NCBI GenBank assembly: GCA_013821615.1
Contig: JACDGQ010000077.1
Location: forward strand, 1-10,168
DNA: 10,168 nt
Direction of reading: 5' to 3'
From: Planctomycetota bacterium
GTDB lineage: Bacteria; Planctomycetota; UBA11346
The notes under the pieces were generated by a model, which made no database searches, was not told the DNA's origin, and was given only the letters and a program-made list of their open reading frames with translations. The translations under genes and the position numbers were made by a program. Shown piece after piece: positions 1 through 6,123 of the stretch (positions within the stretch are counted from its first letter, which is position 1; every line of letters begins with the position of its first letter).

Positions 1-124
1 GCTGCGTCCCGGCGGCCTGCGCCTCGGTCGGTGTCCGCGGAGCGCTGCCCACCGGCGCCTGCCGCGACGGGGACTTGGAGGCGGCAAGCCGGGCGGAACC
101 CGGACGCGAGGCGGGAGTAGGCAT
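1..124 (-). CDS. 5' end of an unidentified protein (partial, runs off the left edge)
   Basis: An open frame starts with ATG at 124 on the minus strand and continues without a stop for 41 codons to the window edge. The visible N-terminus is rich in Pro, Ala, Ser, Arg and Thr (begins MPTPASRPGSARLAASK), which reads as a disordered leader, so no function can be given. I chose the start because the hexamer TAGGGT lies exactly 6 bases upstream of this ATG, the same arrangement seen at several other genes here. There is no Shine-Dalgarno sequence. The reading frame could still be chance in such GC-rich DNA. The promoter match and the lack of stops are the only support, and sequence to the left of the window would decide it. 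Confidence 0.45.
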   Translation of the reverse strand, partial: MPTPASRPGSARLAASKSPSRQAPVGSAPRTPTEAQAAGTQ

Positions 125-130
125 GCCGTG

Positions 131-136
131 ACCCTA
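131..136 (-). promoter_or_regulatory. -10 box of a predicted leaderless promoter for the left-edge gene
   Basis: On the minus strand TAGGGT is followed by six bases (CACGGC) and then ATG. The same hexamer and spacing precede the gene at 4762. No good -35 box is seen 17 bases further up. Transcription would begin at or next to the start codon. Confidence 0.4.
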
Positions 137-342
137 GCGTTGGGCGGTCGGGCGCAGTGAGTGTCCAGGGTCGCGCAACGCGGCTGTGTGCGTCATCGCC
201 CCGCTGGCGAGCAGGCACGGAATCGACGCTCGACTAGGACGATTCCGGACGTTCCGTTCCCCGCTCGCGGAGCGGCGTGCCGGAACGGAGACGCGCGCGG
301 CGCCTCTCTTCACCCGCACATCGAGCTACCCACGGACGCGCT

Positions 343-529
343 GCGTACGGCAGCACGGTCAGCCCGGCGAATTCGAAGGCCTCGCCCAGGTCGAGGACGA
401 TGCTCGCCGGCAGCGCCGTCACGGGGGCGTCGCCGATGGCGCCACGCCTTCTGCGCCGGCGCGGGCGCCTGCCGACGGTGGGGTGCCGAACCACGTGTCC
501 CCCAGTTTGCCCTTCGGTTCGTAAAGGCG
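343..529 (-). pseudogene. possible frameshifted remnant of a discoidin (F5/8 type C)-like domain
   Basis: Two short minus-strand stretches look like one broken domain. In one frame (about 455-529) the peptide reads RLYEPKGKLGDTWFGTPPSAG and then reaches a stop. In another frame (343-443) it reads LPASIVLDLGEAFEFAGLTV followed by LPYA. The pattern of small residues, then 'I-V-x-D-L-G', then 'F-x-G-L-x-x-L-P' is typical of the core strands of F5/8 type C carbohydrate-binding domains, where 'DLG' precedes a hydrophobic strand. Neither frame extends into a complete gene, and an in-frame stop lies just upstream of the first piece. I read this as the decayed end of a secreted or surface gene. The resemblance is from memory of the family pattern and is weak, and chance in GC-rich DNA is possible. 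Confidence 0.25.
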
Positions 530-771
530 TCAAGGACTATTCATGTCAATATGGCTGGAAGGCAACTGGACATACAGAATGCGCAAAGCTTATCCGAACT
601 GCATTGCCCCCGCCCATGCCTTTATTAGGATTCGGCCTGCATCGCACCAGCGGTGGCAGGGGCGGACCGAGCGCGGTTCGCGGCGTCCGCAGCGCGGGTG
701 TGATGCCCCCTCCGGAGCAGCCCGTCCCGCGCCTCCACCATGACGCCCCCGGCACCCAGGAGTATTTCGCC
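530..771. other. stretch without a recognisable gene
   Basis: Open frames here are short, arginine- and proline-rich and overlap on both strands, as expected of non-coding GC-rich DNA. A slightly AT-richer patch around 530-640 may hold promoter or relic sequence, but no -10/-35 pair with good spacing or conserved peptide was seen. Confidence 0.5.
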
Positions 772-1023
772 ATGAACGACATCCTCCTGCCAAGTCCTGC
801 TCCTGGCCGGCGCGGTGCCGGCTCCGCTTGGCCGCAAAGGAATGCGAGGGCCGCTACCCGACTCCGGAACCTGCCGCCCCTCGCTGAGTGGCAGGCGGTC
901 ACGGACACCCCTTCCGGCTTCGCGGCAGCCAATTCTCGGCCGTGGACGCCAGGTACGCCAACTGGGCAAGTCCCACCACCCTCCCCCGCTCCACTCCTCC
1001 ACCCCTGTTCGCGGAGGAGGTGA
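772..1023 (+). pseudogene. small open frame with Shine-Dalgarno, probably decayed, before the ATP-grasp gene
   Basis: An ATG at 772 is preceded by AGGAG (758-762) at 9 bases, and the frame runs 83 codons to a TGA at 1021-1023, one base before the ATG of the ATP-grasp gene. The product is Pro/Ala/Arg-rich and unconvincing. After codon 7 the next forward frame reads VLLLAGAVPAPLGR (794-835), which would join the start MNDILLP into a hydrophobic, signal-peptide-like segment. This suggests a secreted-protein gene disrupted by a frameshift. Alternatively it is a short leader frame that couples ribosomes to the next gene. Evidence for either is thin. Confidence 0.2.
1013..1020 (+). promoter_or_regulatory. 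Shine-Dalgarno sequence of the ATP-grasp gene
   Basis: GGAGGAGG lies 4 bases before ATG 1025 and 10 bases before a second in-frame ATG at 1031. It fixes the start to one of these two codons and excludes the longer upstream open frame. Spacing alone does not separate the two. Confidence 0.75.
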
Positions 1024-1024
1024 C

Positions 1025-2200
1025 ATGAGCATGCGCGCCTTTATCGTTCTGCTGGATAACTTCCCAGGTGTTTCCCGCCTGCCCGGGGCCCTGTGTGCGA
1101 GCGGTTTCGAGGTCGGGGCCATCTGCCACCCGTCGGCCTACCTCGCGCAGACCCGCTGTCTCGTGCGCCACTTCCGCTGGCCGCAACTGCAGCACCGGTC
1201 CCGCATCCTGGGCGCCTTGGCAGCGGCGATCACCGCGTTCGCACCTGACCTGATCATCCCTGGCGATCAGCGCAGCGTGACCCTGCTCCAGGATCTGGCG
1301 TCAGGGAAGATCACGCATCGTCACATCACTGCATCCATCATCACGACCATCCGCACCTCGTTGGGCGATCCTGCTGGCTACGAGGAGCGGCTGAACAAGG
1401 GGGCGACGTGTCGTGCGGCGTTGGAACTCGGTCTCGCAGTCCCGGAAGCCAGTCCGGTGTCGCGGGTGGAGGATGCCCTGCGTTTCGCCGACGATTTCGG
1501 CTATCCCATGGTGCTCAAGCGTGATCTCGGCGCCGCTGCCGATGGCGTGCGCGTCTGCCAGGACGAGCCAGCGACCAGACGCCATTTCTCGGAATTGATG
1601 AGTGCGCGCCGCCCGGAATCCGCACTGCGACGCCTGGCACGCACCTTGCGCGGAAATTACCTCAACGACTGCCACCTGGGCAGCGACAACAGCATCAACG
1701 CGGTCCGTTTCGTGCCGGGTCCGGTGGCGATGCGCGCCGTCGCCACCTGGCGCGGCGAGGTCGTGGCGGGCCTCTCGGCGGTGAAGGAGGTCGTCCACCC
1801 CAGTCCACTGGGACCAAGCACGATCGTACGCTTCGTGGATAATCCGGAGATGGAGGCCACGGTCAGCGCATTGGTGAAGCGCTGGGGGTCGTCGGGCTTC
1901 CTCAGCTTCGACTTCATCATCAGTTCGCAGGACGGCCATGCCTACCTGTTAGAATGCAATCCGAGACCGGTTCCCATCTGCCATTTCGGCGACTTTTCCG
2001 GCAGCAATCTGTGCGCGTCGTTGGCGAGTGCGATGACCGGTGGTCCGAAGTCCATCCCCGCGCAGCCGACCGTCGAACGCGTGGCCTTGTTCCCACAGGA
2101 ATGGCGCAGGGATCCCGTCAGCCACTGGTTGAAGGACGCCTATCACGACGTGCCCTGGGACGACCCCAAGCTCCTGCGCGCGCTCTGCACCGGGACCTAA
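1025..2200 (+). CDS. ATP-grasp superfamily enzyme (carboxylate-amine/thiol ligase type)
   Basis: The 391-residue product has the order expected of an ATP-grasp ligase. Residues 1-110 form a Rossmann-like pre-ATP-grasp domain (MRAFIVLLDN, then DLIIPGD at 75-81). Residues 120-330 form the ATP-grasp fold. The central domain begins with NKGATCRAALELGLAVPEA. The nucleotide-binding lysine is in PMVLKRD (Lys165), followed by a Gly-rich loop (GAAADGVRV, 169-177). The metal-binding motif is DFI at 296-298 with E-x-N-x-R at 310-314 (LLECNPRP). Family members activate a carboxylate as an acyl-phosphate with ATP and join it to an amine or thiol in the cytoplasm. The substrate cannot be read from the sequence. 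The C-terminal tail (VALFPQEWRRDP and AYHDVPWDD) looks conserved rather than disordered. No biosynthetic partner gene lies next to it, so it stands alone with its own Shine-Dalgarno sequence. Confident for superfamily, unknown for reaction. Confidence 0.87.
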   Translation: MSMRAFIVLLDNFPGVSRLPGALCASGFEVGAICHPSAYLAQTRCLVRHFRWPQLQHRSRILGALAAAITAFAPDLIIPGDQRSVTLLQDLASGKITHRHITASIITTIRTSLGDPAGYEERLNKGATCRAALELGLAVPEASPVSRVEDALRFADDFGYPMVLKRDLGAAADGVRVCQDEPATRRHFSELMSARRPESALRRLARTLRGNYLNDCHLGSDNSINAVRFVPGPVAMRAVATWRGEVVAGLSAVKEVVHPSPLGPSTIVRFVDNPEMEATVSALVKRWGSSGFLSFDFIISSQDGHAYLLECNPRPVPICHFGDFSGSNLCASLASAMTGGPKSIPAQPTVERVALFPQEWRRDPVSHWLKDAYHDVPWDDPKLLRALCTGT

Positions 2201-2231
2201 GCTCCTGGCCGGGAAATTCACTGCTTCTGAC

Positions 2232-2603
2232 TTGGCCTCCCCAGCCGTATGCATCCTCGGCATTGCGGACGCAGTGACCGAGGAGCCCGATTGCCGCCGG
2301 CTGCGCATTGACGCCAGCACATGGCTGGTCTCGAATTTGATGCCCAGACAGTATGACGATCGGGTGCCCAACGAGCACTGCGGCGCTGTCACCCTCGAGC
2401 GGCTCGCTGCGGCTGATCAGCGCCGGCGAGGGACGACAATGGGAAAGCGGCATAATGAAAGCCGGTCATTCCACTCGCATGAAGGGCGTACGCCCACACC
2501 GCAGCCATTTCAGGAAAGCCTGTGGTCAAGACGTGAGCCTTTGGGCACTGTGCCCAAACCTCACGCTGCTGGTGGAAGAGGCCGGTCAGTAAGCAGGAGA
2601 TAG
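2232..2603 (+). pseudogene. remnant of a phage terminase small subunit-like protein
   Basis: The open frame starts only at a TTG without Shine-Dalgarno and reads RRLRIDASTWLVSNLMPRQY followed by DDRVPNEHCGAVTLE (about 2292-2399). From memory this matches the C-terminal signature of many phage small terminase proteins: R-L-x-[IV]-D-[TA]-x-x-W-L-x-S-x-L-x-P-x-x-Y-x-D-[RK]-V, usually followed by a Glu-His-Gly patch. The preceding ILGIADAV resembles the 'EI-x-x-IAD' segment of such proteins, with a deletion between the two. The N-terminal helix-turn-helix DNA-binding part is missing, and after about residue 56 the frame is low-quality sequence up to the stop. No large terminase, portal or capsid gene is nearby. 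It is probably a degraded prophage scrap and not functional. Confidence 0.5.
2532..2565. repeat. strong imperfect palindrome
   Basis: The core at 2540-2558 is TTTGGGCAC-T-GTGCCCAAA, nine-base arms around one central base. Outside it CGTGAG (2532-2537) matches CTCACG (2560-2565) with a CC/C bulge between, giving 15 paired positions in all. A one-base centre and no T-run make a dimeric-protein operator, a recombination or ssDNA-folding site more likely than a terminator. It sits inside the phage-relic stretch with no intact gene close by. Confidence 0.6.
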
Positions 2604-2980
2604 CCGCGGATAGGGGAGTTCCAGGCACCCCAGGACCGCCAGAGACCAAGGTGTCCGGAACCGACCTCCTCGAGTCGCTGCCACTACGCCTTCGACGACC
2701 AGCAGTGAGCGGGTGAAGCTGCTGATCAAGGCATTCAACGAACTGGCTGACTGCCTCAGGGTGAGCATCGAGCAGAAAGTTGGAAGGGGTGGCGCAGCCG
2801 CCTTGGCGCAGATGGATCCTCAGTAGGGTCAGCGGCGCAACTGCGAGGCGGCACCAAACGAGGTCCGCGCCGAGGTTTCCAAAATGATTACGTCCCCGCC
2901 TTGCCAAGATCCTTGGACGGAGTCTGATGCTCCAGCCATAGCTGACCGTCCCGCACCCCTGTAGTCCGACAGCGCTATCT
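2604..2980. other. relic or non-coding stretch between phage remnant and DUF4034-like gene
   Basis: No intact gene is supported. A short plus-strand frame at 2713-2826 reads VKLLIKAFNELADCLRVSIE and ends soon after. 'ELADCLRVSIEQ' faintly recalls the last helices of XRE-type repressors, which would fit a prophage relic, but it is too short to call. A small inverted repeat CCAAG-ATC-CTTGG lies near 2904-2916. Confidence 0.4.
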
Positions 2981-2987
2981 AGGAGGG
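2981..2987 (+). promoter_or_regulatory. Shine-Dalgarno sequence deciding a GTG start
   Basis: AGGAGGG lies 7 bases before GTG 2995. It supports the GTG start and shows that this gene, unlike its right-hand neighbours, has a leader in its mRNA. Confidence 0.8.
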
Positions 2988-2994
2988 CCCCACC

Positions 2995-4431
2995 GTGATC
3001 TCAGCCCTCTGCCGAATCCTTGTCCTGGCCGGTGCGTTGATCGCCTCGCTCCCCGCGCTCGACCTCAAGGCGGTGGCAGGGCCGACGGCGCCGCTGCTCA
3101 CCGCCCGTATGCCCTTACTCCTCGCCGGGTGGCAGGAACTAACGGTCACGAGCTACCGGCTGCATGGCATCCATGACCCGGCCTGGGATGCCGATCTCGT
3201 CAAGTTACTTGAGCACATCGCAACCCGCGAGGCCCAAGCACCGGGCGCGCTGGCTGAGGAGGACGCGCGTGCCATTGCTCTGCGTCTGGCTGACGCCGGG
3301 TGCCGGGATCCGCTCGCAGCTTGGGCAAGTTTTATCCTGGCCACAGATTCGCAGGAGCGCACTACCACCTGCAGCAAGGCGCTGCACGCCTTTGCCGACG
3401 ATCGCGGCGCCCGGCCCGCCACAGAACTTCACCCGCACCTGCTCGAAGTGATGTGCCTTGGGTACGCCCTCGCGACTTTCGGCAGGGCCGACGATCCGGG
3501 CAAGCACACCAAGGCGTTGGGCGTGGCGCAGCGCCTCGCCACCGCTCTGAGCGCGGCCATCGCCGCCAAGGAGTGTAGTGCCTGCCCGGAAATCCTGCTC
3601 TCGCAGGTGCGGGGATTGGGACTCAACCACCAGGATTTTGGCGAGCCAGTGGTCGCCGCCGTCGATGTGGGTGTGCAGCGGGCCCAGCCCGCGCCCTGGC
3701 TCGGCGCCGCGCTGCGCGGCACAGTGCGCATCGGCAACGCCTGGGCCTGGCGCGGCTCGGGGTGGGGCAATTCCGTCACCCCTGAAGGATGGGCCGGCTT
3801 CAAAAGCAATCTCACTCAGGCAGATGCGATGCTCACCACTGCCTGGCAGGGCCAGCGCGGGGAGCCGCTCATCGCTGCCTATGGGTGCGTGCTGGCGGGG
3901 GCCGGGGCCAGCACGACGCCGATCCAAGAGTGGCTGCTGCGCTCGGCCAGCGCATGCCTTGACCATCAACCTGCTTTCGACACCACCTTCTCGTTTCTGC
4001 TCCCCCGCTGGGGCGGCAGCTATGCGAAGATGCTCTCCCTCGGCTGCGACTGCGTAGACACCGCGCGCTTCGATACTGAGGTCCCATGGAACATTATGAA
4101 AGCCGTTGATGCGGCTTTCTCCGATGCCGCCAGCATGAAGCAGGAGGCGGATTTCACGACCGCCCTGGCCGCCCCGCACGTGCAGGCTGCGCTCGAAGCC
4201 TGTTTCGACGGCTACTTGGCCAAGAAGCCGGAGCAGGCCACACGCTATGCCTGCAACCGCGCCGCCCTACGCTGGCTCGGCGGCCGCAAGGCCGAAGCGC
4301 GCAGCGCCCTGGCCGTCATACCCGACAGCGCCTTTGCTCGTCCCGCCGACGCTTATCTCGGCGTAGATCTGAAGTCGGTGAAGGACGGCAAGGCGACAGG
4401 TCCGACTGGCCAGGGGGCGTCGGATTTCTGA
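2995..4431 (+). CDS. exported cysteine-rich helical protein resembling DUF4034 proteins
   Basis: The 478-residue product starts with a signal-peptide-like segment (MISALCRILVLAGALIASLP, residues 1-20), probably cleaved soon after, so it should act outside the cytoplasm. The rest is almost all predicted helix with an alternating Ala/Leu pattern like TPR or Sel1 arrays. Residues 249-266 (AWAWRGSGWGNSVTPEGW) and 335-342 (LLPRWGGS) match the pattern I associate with DUF4034-type proteins, in which an 'RGSG-x-x-x-x-VT-x-x-GW' segment is followed by helices and a 'LLPRWGG' turn. The function of that family is not known to me. Eleven cysteines follow the signal segment, several in pairs (194/197 and 351/353), suggesting disulfides or metal binding. 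It is convergent with the lipoprotein gene at 4478, 46 bases away. Gene confidence is high, the family link moderate. Confidence 0.85.
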   Translation: MISALCRILVLAGALIASLPALDLKAVAGPTAPLLTARMPLLLAGWQELTVTSYRLHGIHDPAWDADLVKLLEHIATREAQAPGALAEEDARAIALRLADAGCRDPLAAWASFILATDSQERTTTCSKALHAFADDRGARPATELHPHLLEVMCLGYALATFGRADDPGKHTKALGVAQRLATALSAAIAAKECSACPEILLSQVRGLGLNHQDFGEPVVAAVDVGVQRAQPAPWLGAALRGTVRIGNAWAWRGSGWGNSVTPEGWAGFKSNLTQADAMLTTAWQGQRGEPLIAAYGCVLAGAGASTTPIQEWLLRSASACLDHQPAFDTTFSFLLPRWGGSYAKMLSLGCDCVDTARFDTEVPWNIMKAVDAAFSDAASMKQEADFTTALAAPHVQAALEACFDGYLAKKPEQATRYACNRAALRWLGGRKAEARSALAVIPDSAFARPADAYLGVDLKSVKDGKATGPTGQGASDF

Positions 4432-4477
4432 AGGGGCACCGGGCCGCCGTGCGCGTTACTGTAATTCAATGCGATCG

Positions 4478-4681
4478 TCATCGACGATGACCCAAGGTCC
4501 CGCTCAGCCCCGAGAGCATATTGGCGAGGGCCGTTCCAACGCCTGACCCTCCAGCACCGTCATTTCTTGGCGAAGGTCTCTGACGGCTGAACGGTCCGAC
4601 GTAGTCACAGCCTGCACAGCAGCATAGAGCGGCGAGGAGGGCTAGCGCTCTGATTGGGTTGGCGATTGGCCGGGCGCACAT
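4478..4681 (-). CDS. small predicted lipoprotein, copy A (Cys-Asp-Tyr-Val-Gly-Pro-Phe-Ser type)
   Basis: The 67-residue product has an n-region with arginines, a hydrophobic stretch (ALALLAALCCC, residues 12-22) and a lipobox-like CAG-Cys25. The mature part would begin CDYVGPFSRQRPSPRNDG and end in a Gly/Ser/Leu-rich tail of about 25 residues. It is clearly homologous to the protein at 6117-6314, which also has its Cys at position 25. Cys at -3 is not the usual Leu, so processing is less certain than for copy B. Asp directly after the lipidated Cys is the E. coli signal for retention in the inner membrane. A longer open frame extends upstream, but the ATP-grasp-style Shine-Dalgarno is absent and the start here is set by paralogy and by the promoter 6 bases before it. 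It is transcribed divergently from the HEAT protein at 4762. Function unknown. Confidence 0.8.
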   Translation of the reverse strand: MCARPIANPIRALALLAALCCCAGCDYVGPFSRQRPSPRNDGAGGSGVGTALANMLSGLSGTLGHRR

Positions 4682-4687
4682 GAAATG

Positions 4688-4716
4688 AGCATGCCAGTAA
4701 TGGGCACGATTGCCAA
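4688..4716 (-). promoter_or_regulatory. predicted leaderless promoter of lipoprotein A
   Basis: Reading the minus strand: TTGGCA (4711-4716), a 17-base spacer, CATGCT (4688-4693), six bases, then ATG. The last 19 bases have the pattern CTGGYATGYTCATYTCATG shared with lipoprotein B. The -35 box is good, the -10 box has one deviation from TANNNT. Confidence 0.6.
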
Positions 4717-4726
4717 TCTCACCGCG

Positions 4727-4755
4727 TTGCCCCTGCCCCGCGGCCGCGCTAGGGT
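4727..4755 (+). promoter_or_regulatory. predicted leaderless promoter of HEAT protein A
   Basis: TTGCCC (4727-4732), a 17-base spacer, TAGGGT (4750-4755), six bases GCGCGC, then ATG 4762. Its -35 box lies only 10 bases from that of the divergent lipoprotein promoter, so one bound regulator could affect both. Confidence 0.65.
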
Positions 4756-4761
4756 GCGCGC

Positions 4762-5313
4762 ATGCCAGCCGCCGCCCCCGATAACGCACCGCGCCCGCGA
4801 CTGGGCCCTTGGCTGATCACGGGCGCGGTCATTCCTGCGGTGGTGGTGTTGCTCGCCGGGGCGGCGTGGGTCCTTGCGCCTCGTTGGTTTCCCAACCAGG
4901 TGGTGAAGTATTCGCCATGGGTCGGGCCTGCCATGCGCGCGGCCGTTGGAATTGAGAGCCGGCGACATGGCGGCGGCTCGGGCCAGCCCCCACTGCAGAT
5001 GTGGGTGGGCGAGAGCGGCGAGCGGTGCGAAGCGCTGATCCCCTACCTCAGGGGCGATGACCTCGTTGCGCGGCGGATCGCGCTGGTGGCGCTAGCGGGC
5101 TTGAACGGACTGGACCGGCCGGGTGCGGTCGATGCAGCCTTGCGCGAATTGCTGCACGACCCCAACCGCAACAATCGCATGCTGGCAGTCATGAACCTTG
5201 GTAATCCGGAGAGCATACCCGCGCTGGAGGCACTTGTTAAGGACCCAGACACTGGAGTGGCAGCAGAGGCCGCGGGGAGGCTGCAACAACTCCACATCAA
5301 GGCCGGTCACTGA
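4762..5313 (+). CDS. single-span membrane protein with C-terminal HEAT-like repeats, copy A
   Basis: The 183-residue product has a short polar N-terminus (MPAAAPDNAPRPRLG), one hydrophobic helix at about 17-39, a conserved linker (YSPWVGPAMRAA, 50-61) and a helical C-terminal domain from about 80. There, repeated 'DPxxxxRxxAxxxLxxL' helix pairs (ALRELLHDPNRNNRMLAVMN, then IPALEALVKDPDTGVAAEAA) resemble HEAT or armadillo-type repeats used for protein binding. It is paralogous to the protein at 5372, sharing the [KR]-[YF]-S-P-W-[VI] linker, the '[HR]DP' helix starts and the C-terminal LQ-x-LH-[IL]-KAG. Anchoring through one helix with most of the chain on one side is expected, but topology cannot be read firmly. 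ATG 4762 is chosen from the leaderless promoter and paralogy. Likely partners are the adjacent lipoproteins. Function unknown. Confidence 0.85.
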   Translation: MPAAAPDNAPRPRLGPWLITGAVIPAVVVLLAGAAWVLAPRWFPNQVVKYSPWVGPAMRAAVGIESRRHGGGSGQPPLQMWVGESGERCEALIPYLRGDDLVARRIALVALAGLNGLDRPGAVDAALRELLHDPNRNNRMLAVMNLGNPESIPALEALVKDPDTGVAAEAAGRLQQLHIKAGH

Positions 5314-5326
5314 CCATGCCGTCCGA
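5311..5326 (+). repeat. stop-overlapping direct repeat, copy 1
   Basis: TGACCATGCCGTCCGA contains the stop codon of HEAT protein A (5311-5313) and recurs with one change at 5957-5972 at the stop of HEAT protein B. An ATG lies two bases after each stop, opening frames of 28 and 53 codons whose contents are unrelated. Confidence 0.7.
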
Positions 5327-5359
5327 CTCCTGCCACTTCTCCCCGTCCCGCACCCGCGC

Positions 5360-5365
5360 TACGGT
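5360..5365 (+). promoter_or_regulatory. -10 box of predicted leaderless promoter of HEAT protein B
   Basis: TACGGT is followed by six bases CTGCCC and ATG 5372. At 17 bases further up only TTCTCC (5337-5342) is found, a poor -35 box. The gene may also be read from the promoter at 4727. Confidence 0.5.
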
Positions 5366-5371
5366 CTGCCC

Positions 5372-5959
5372 ATGTTCAGTACCAGCGCAGCAGAAAAGGT
5401 AGGGCGGTCGCGGGCAGTGGCCTGGACGATCGCCGGTGGCGCGCTCGTGGCGCTGCTGATCCTGATCGCATGCCTAGCCGCATGGTTCCTGGGGCCGACC
5501 ATGGCGCCGATGTATGTCGCCCGATTCTCACCCTGGATCACGCCGGTCATGCGTGCTGCTGCAACTGCCGAGGCGGGCAATCCTCTCGGCGGGGCGCTCG
5601 GCAATCCGGGTGGTGCTGCGCTCGTCTTAGGTGAATGGACAAGGAGGCGGCCCGAACGTTACATCGCACTGTCATCTTACTTGGACTCGCCCAGTCCCGT
5701 GGACCGGTATTTAGCAGCCGCGGCCTTCGCGGACATCGATGATGCCGACGTGCTTCCAGAGGTTGACCGCGCACTCTTCCGAATGCTGCGGCACGACCCC
5801 ATATCCAATCTAAGACAACTCGCCGCCGCGGGGGTCACCGACGTGCATAAGATTCCGGAACTTGAAGCGCTGGCGAGAGATCCGGACCAATTCGTGGCCG
5901 CACAAGTCGAAAGGACACTGCAGATTCTCCATCTGAAAGCTGGAATGACGGCGCCCTGA
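5372..5959 (+). CDS. single-span membrane protein with C-terminal HEAT-like repeats, copy B
   Basis: The 195-residue product has the plan of its left neighbour: a charged N-terminus (MFSTSAAEKVGRSR), one hydrophobic helix at about 17-39, a linker RFSPWITPVMRAA that matches copy A, a Gly-rich insert, and helical repeats with 'DP' turns (RALFRMLRHDPISNLRQLAA, then IPELEALARDPDQFVAAQVE). It ends LQILHLKAGMTAP, close to the end of copy A. The two diverge over most other positions, so the duplication is old. A longer frame reaches back into the preceding gene. I use ATG 5372 because it aligns with the start of copy A and follows TACGGT at 6 bases. The gap to copy A is 58 bases, so co-transcription is plausible. 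Probably a membrane-anchored protein-interaction module. Role unknown. Confidence 0.85.
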   Translation: MFSTSAAEKVGRSRAVAWTIAGGALVALLILIACLAAWFLGPTMAPMYVARFSPWITPVMRAAATAEAGNPLGGALGNPGGAALVLGEWTRRRPERYIALSSYLDSPSPVDRYLAAAAFADIDDADVLPEVDRALFRMLRHDPISNLRQLAAAGVTDVHKIPELEALARDPDQFVAAQVERTLQILHLKAGMTAP

Positions 5960-5972
5960 CCATGCCCTCCGA
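5957..5972 (+). repeat. stop-overlapping direct repeat, copy 2
   Basis: TGACCATGCCCTCCGA matches the repeat at 5311-5326 in 15 of 16 bases and again starts with the stop codon of a HEAT protein gene. Confidence 0.7.
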
Positions 5973-6123
5973 ACCATTCACCTTCACGCCCATGCGCGTC
6001 CTCGGCGCGTCTCATTGCGCCTTTTGGGTCAGACACGGCGAGCAGCATCCCGGTCGCGGCGGGGCGGGGCGGGGCCTGATTCGATCCTCGCCTATACGGT
6101 GGGGTAGGCGCGAACATCAGTGA
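5962..6123 (+). other. short open frame after HEAT protein B, and GGGGC run
   Basis: ATG 5962, two bases after the preceding stop, opens 53 codons (MPSEPFTFTPMRVLGASHCA and onward) that end at 6121-6123, overlapping the end of the lipoprotein B gene. No family is recognised and it may be a remnant of a third repeated gene or chance. A GGGGCGGGGCGGGG run lies at 6061-6074. Confidence 0.2.

Noticed and set aside
161..1023. Long overlapping plus-strand open frames
   Set aside because: Arg/Pro/Ala-rich translations in several frames at once without family pattern, as expected for GC-rich DNA poor in stop codons.
815..1024. N-terminal extension of the ATP-grasp protein
   Set aside because: The extension is low-complexity and the Shine-Dalgarno sequence at 1013-1020 marks a start at 1025 or 1031.
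3205..4179. 324-codon minus-strand open frame
   Set aside because: It lies fully inside the plus-strand DUF4034-like gene, which has a signal peptide, Shine-Dalgarno sequence and family-like motifs. The opposite frame has an unconvincing Gly/Arg/His-rich composition.
4477..4491. GTCATCG-A-CGATGAC palindrome
   Set aside because: It coincides with the last codons of lipoprotein A, has seven-base arms and no T-run, and is a weak case for a terminator or operator.
6061..6076. GGGGC repeat as a G-quadruplex or tandem repeat array
   Set aside because: Only three G4 runs are adjacent and a fourth is distant. In this base composition it carries little weight.
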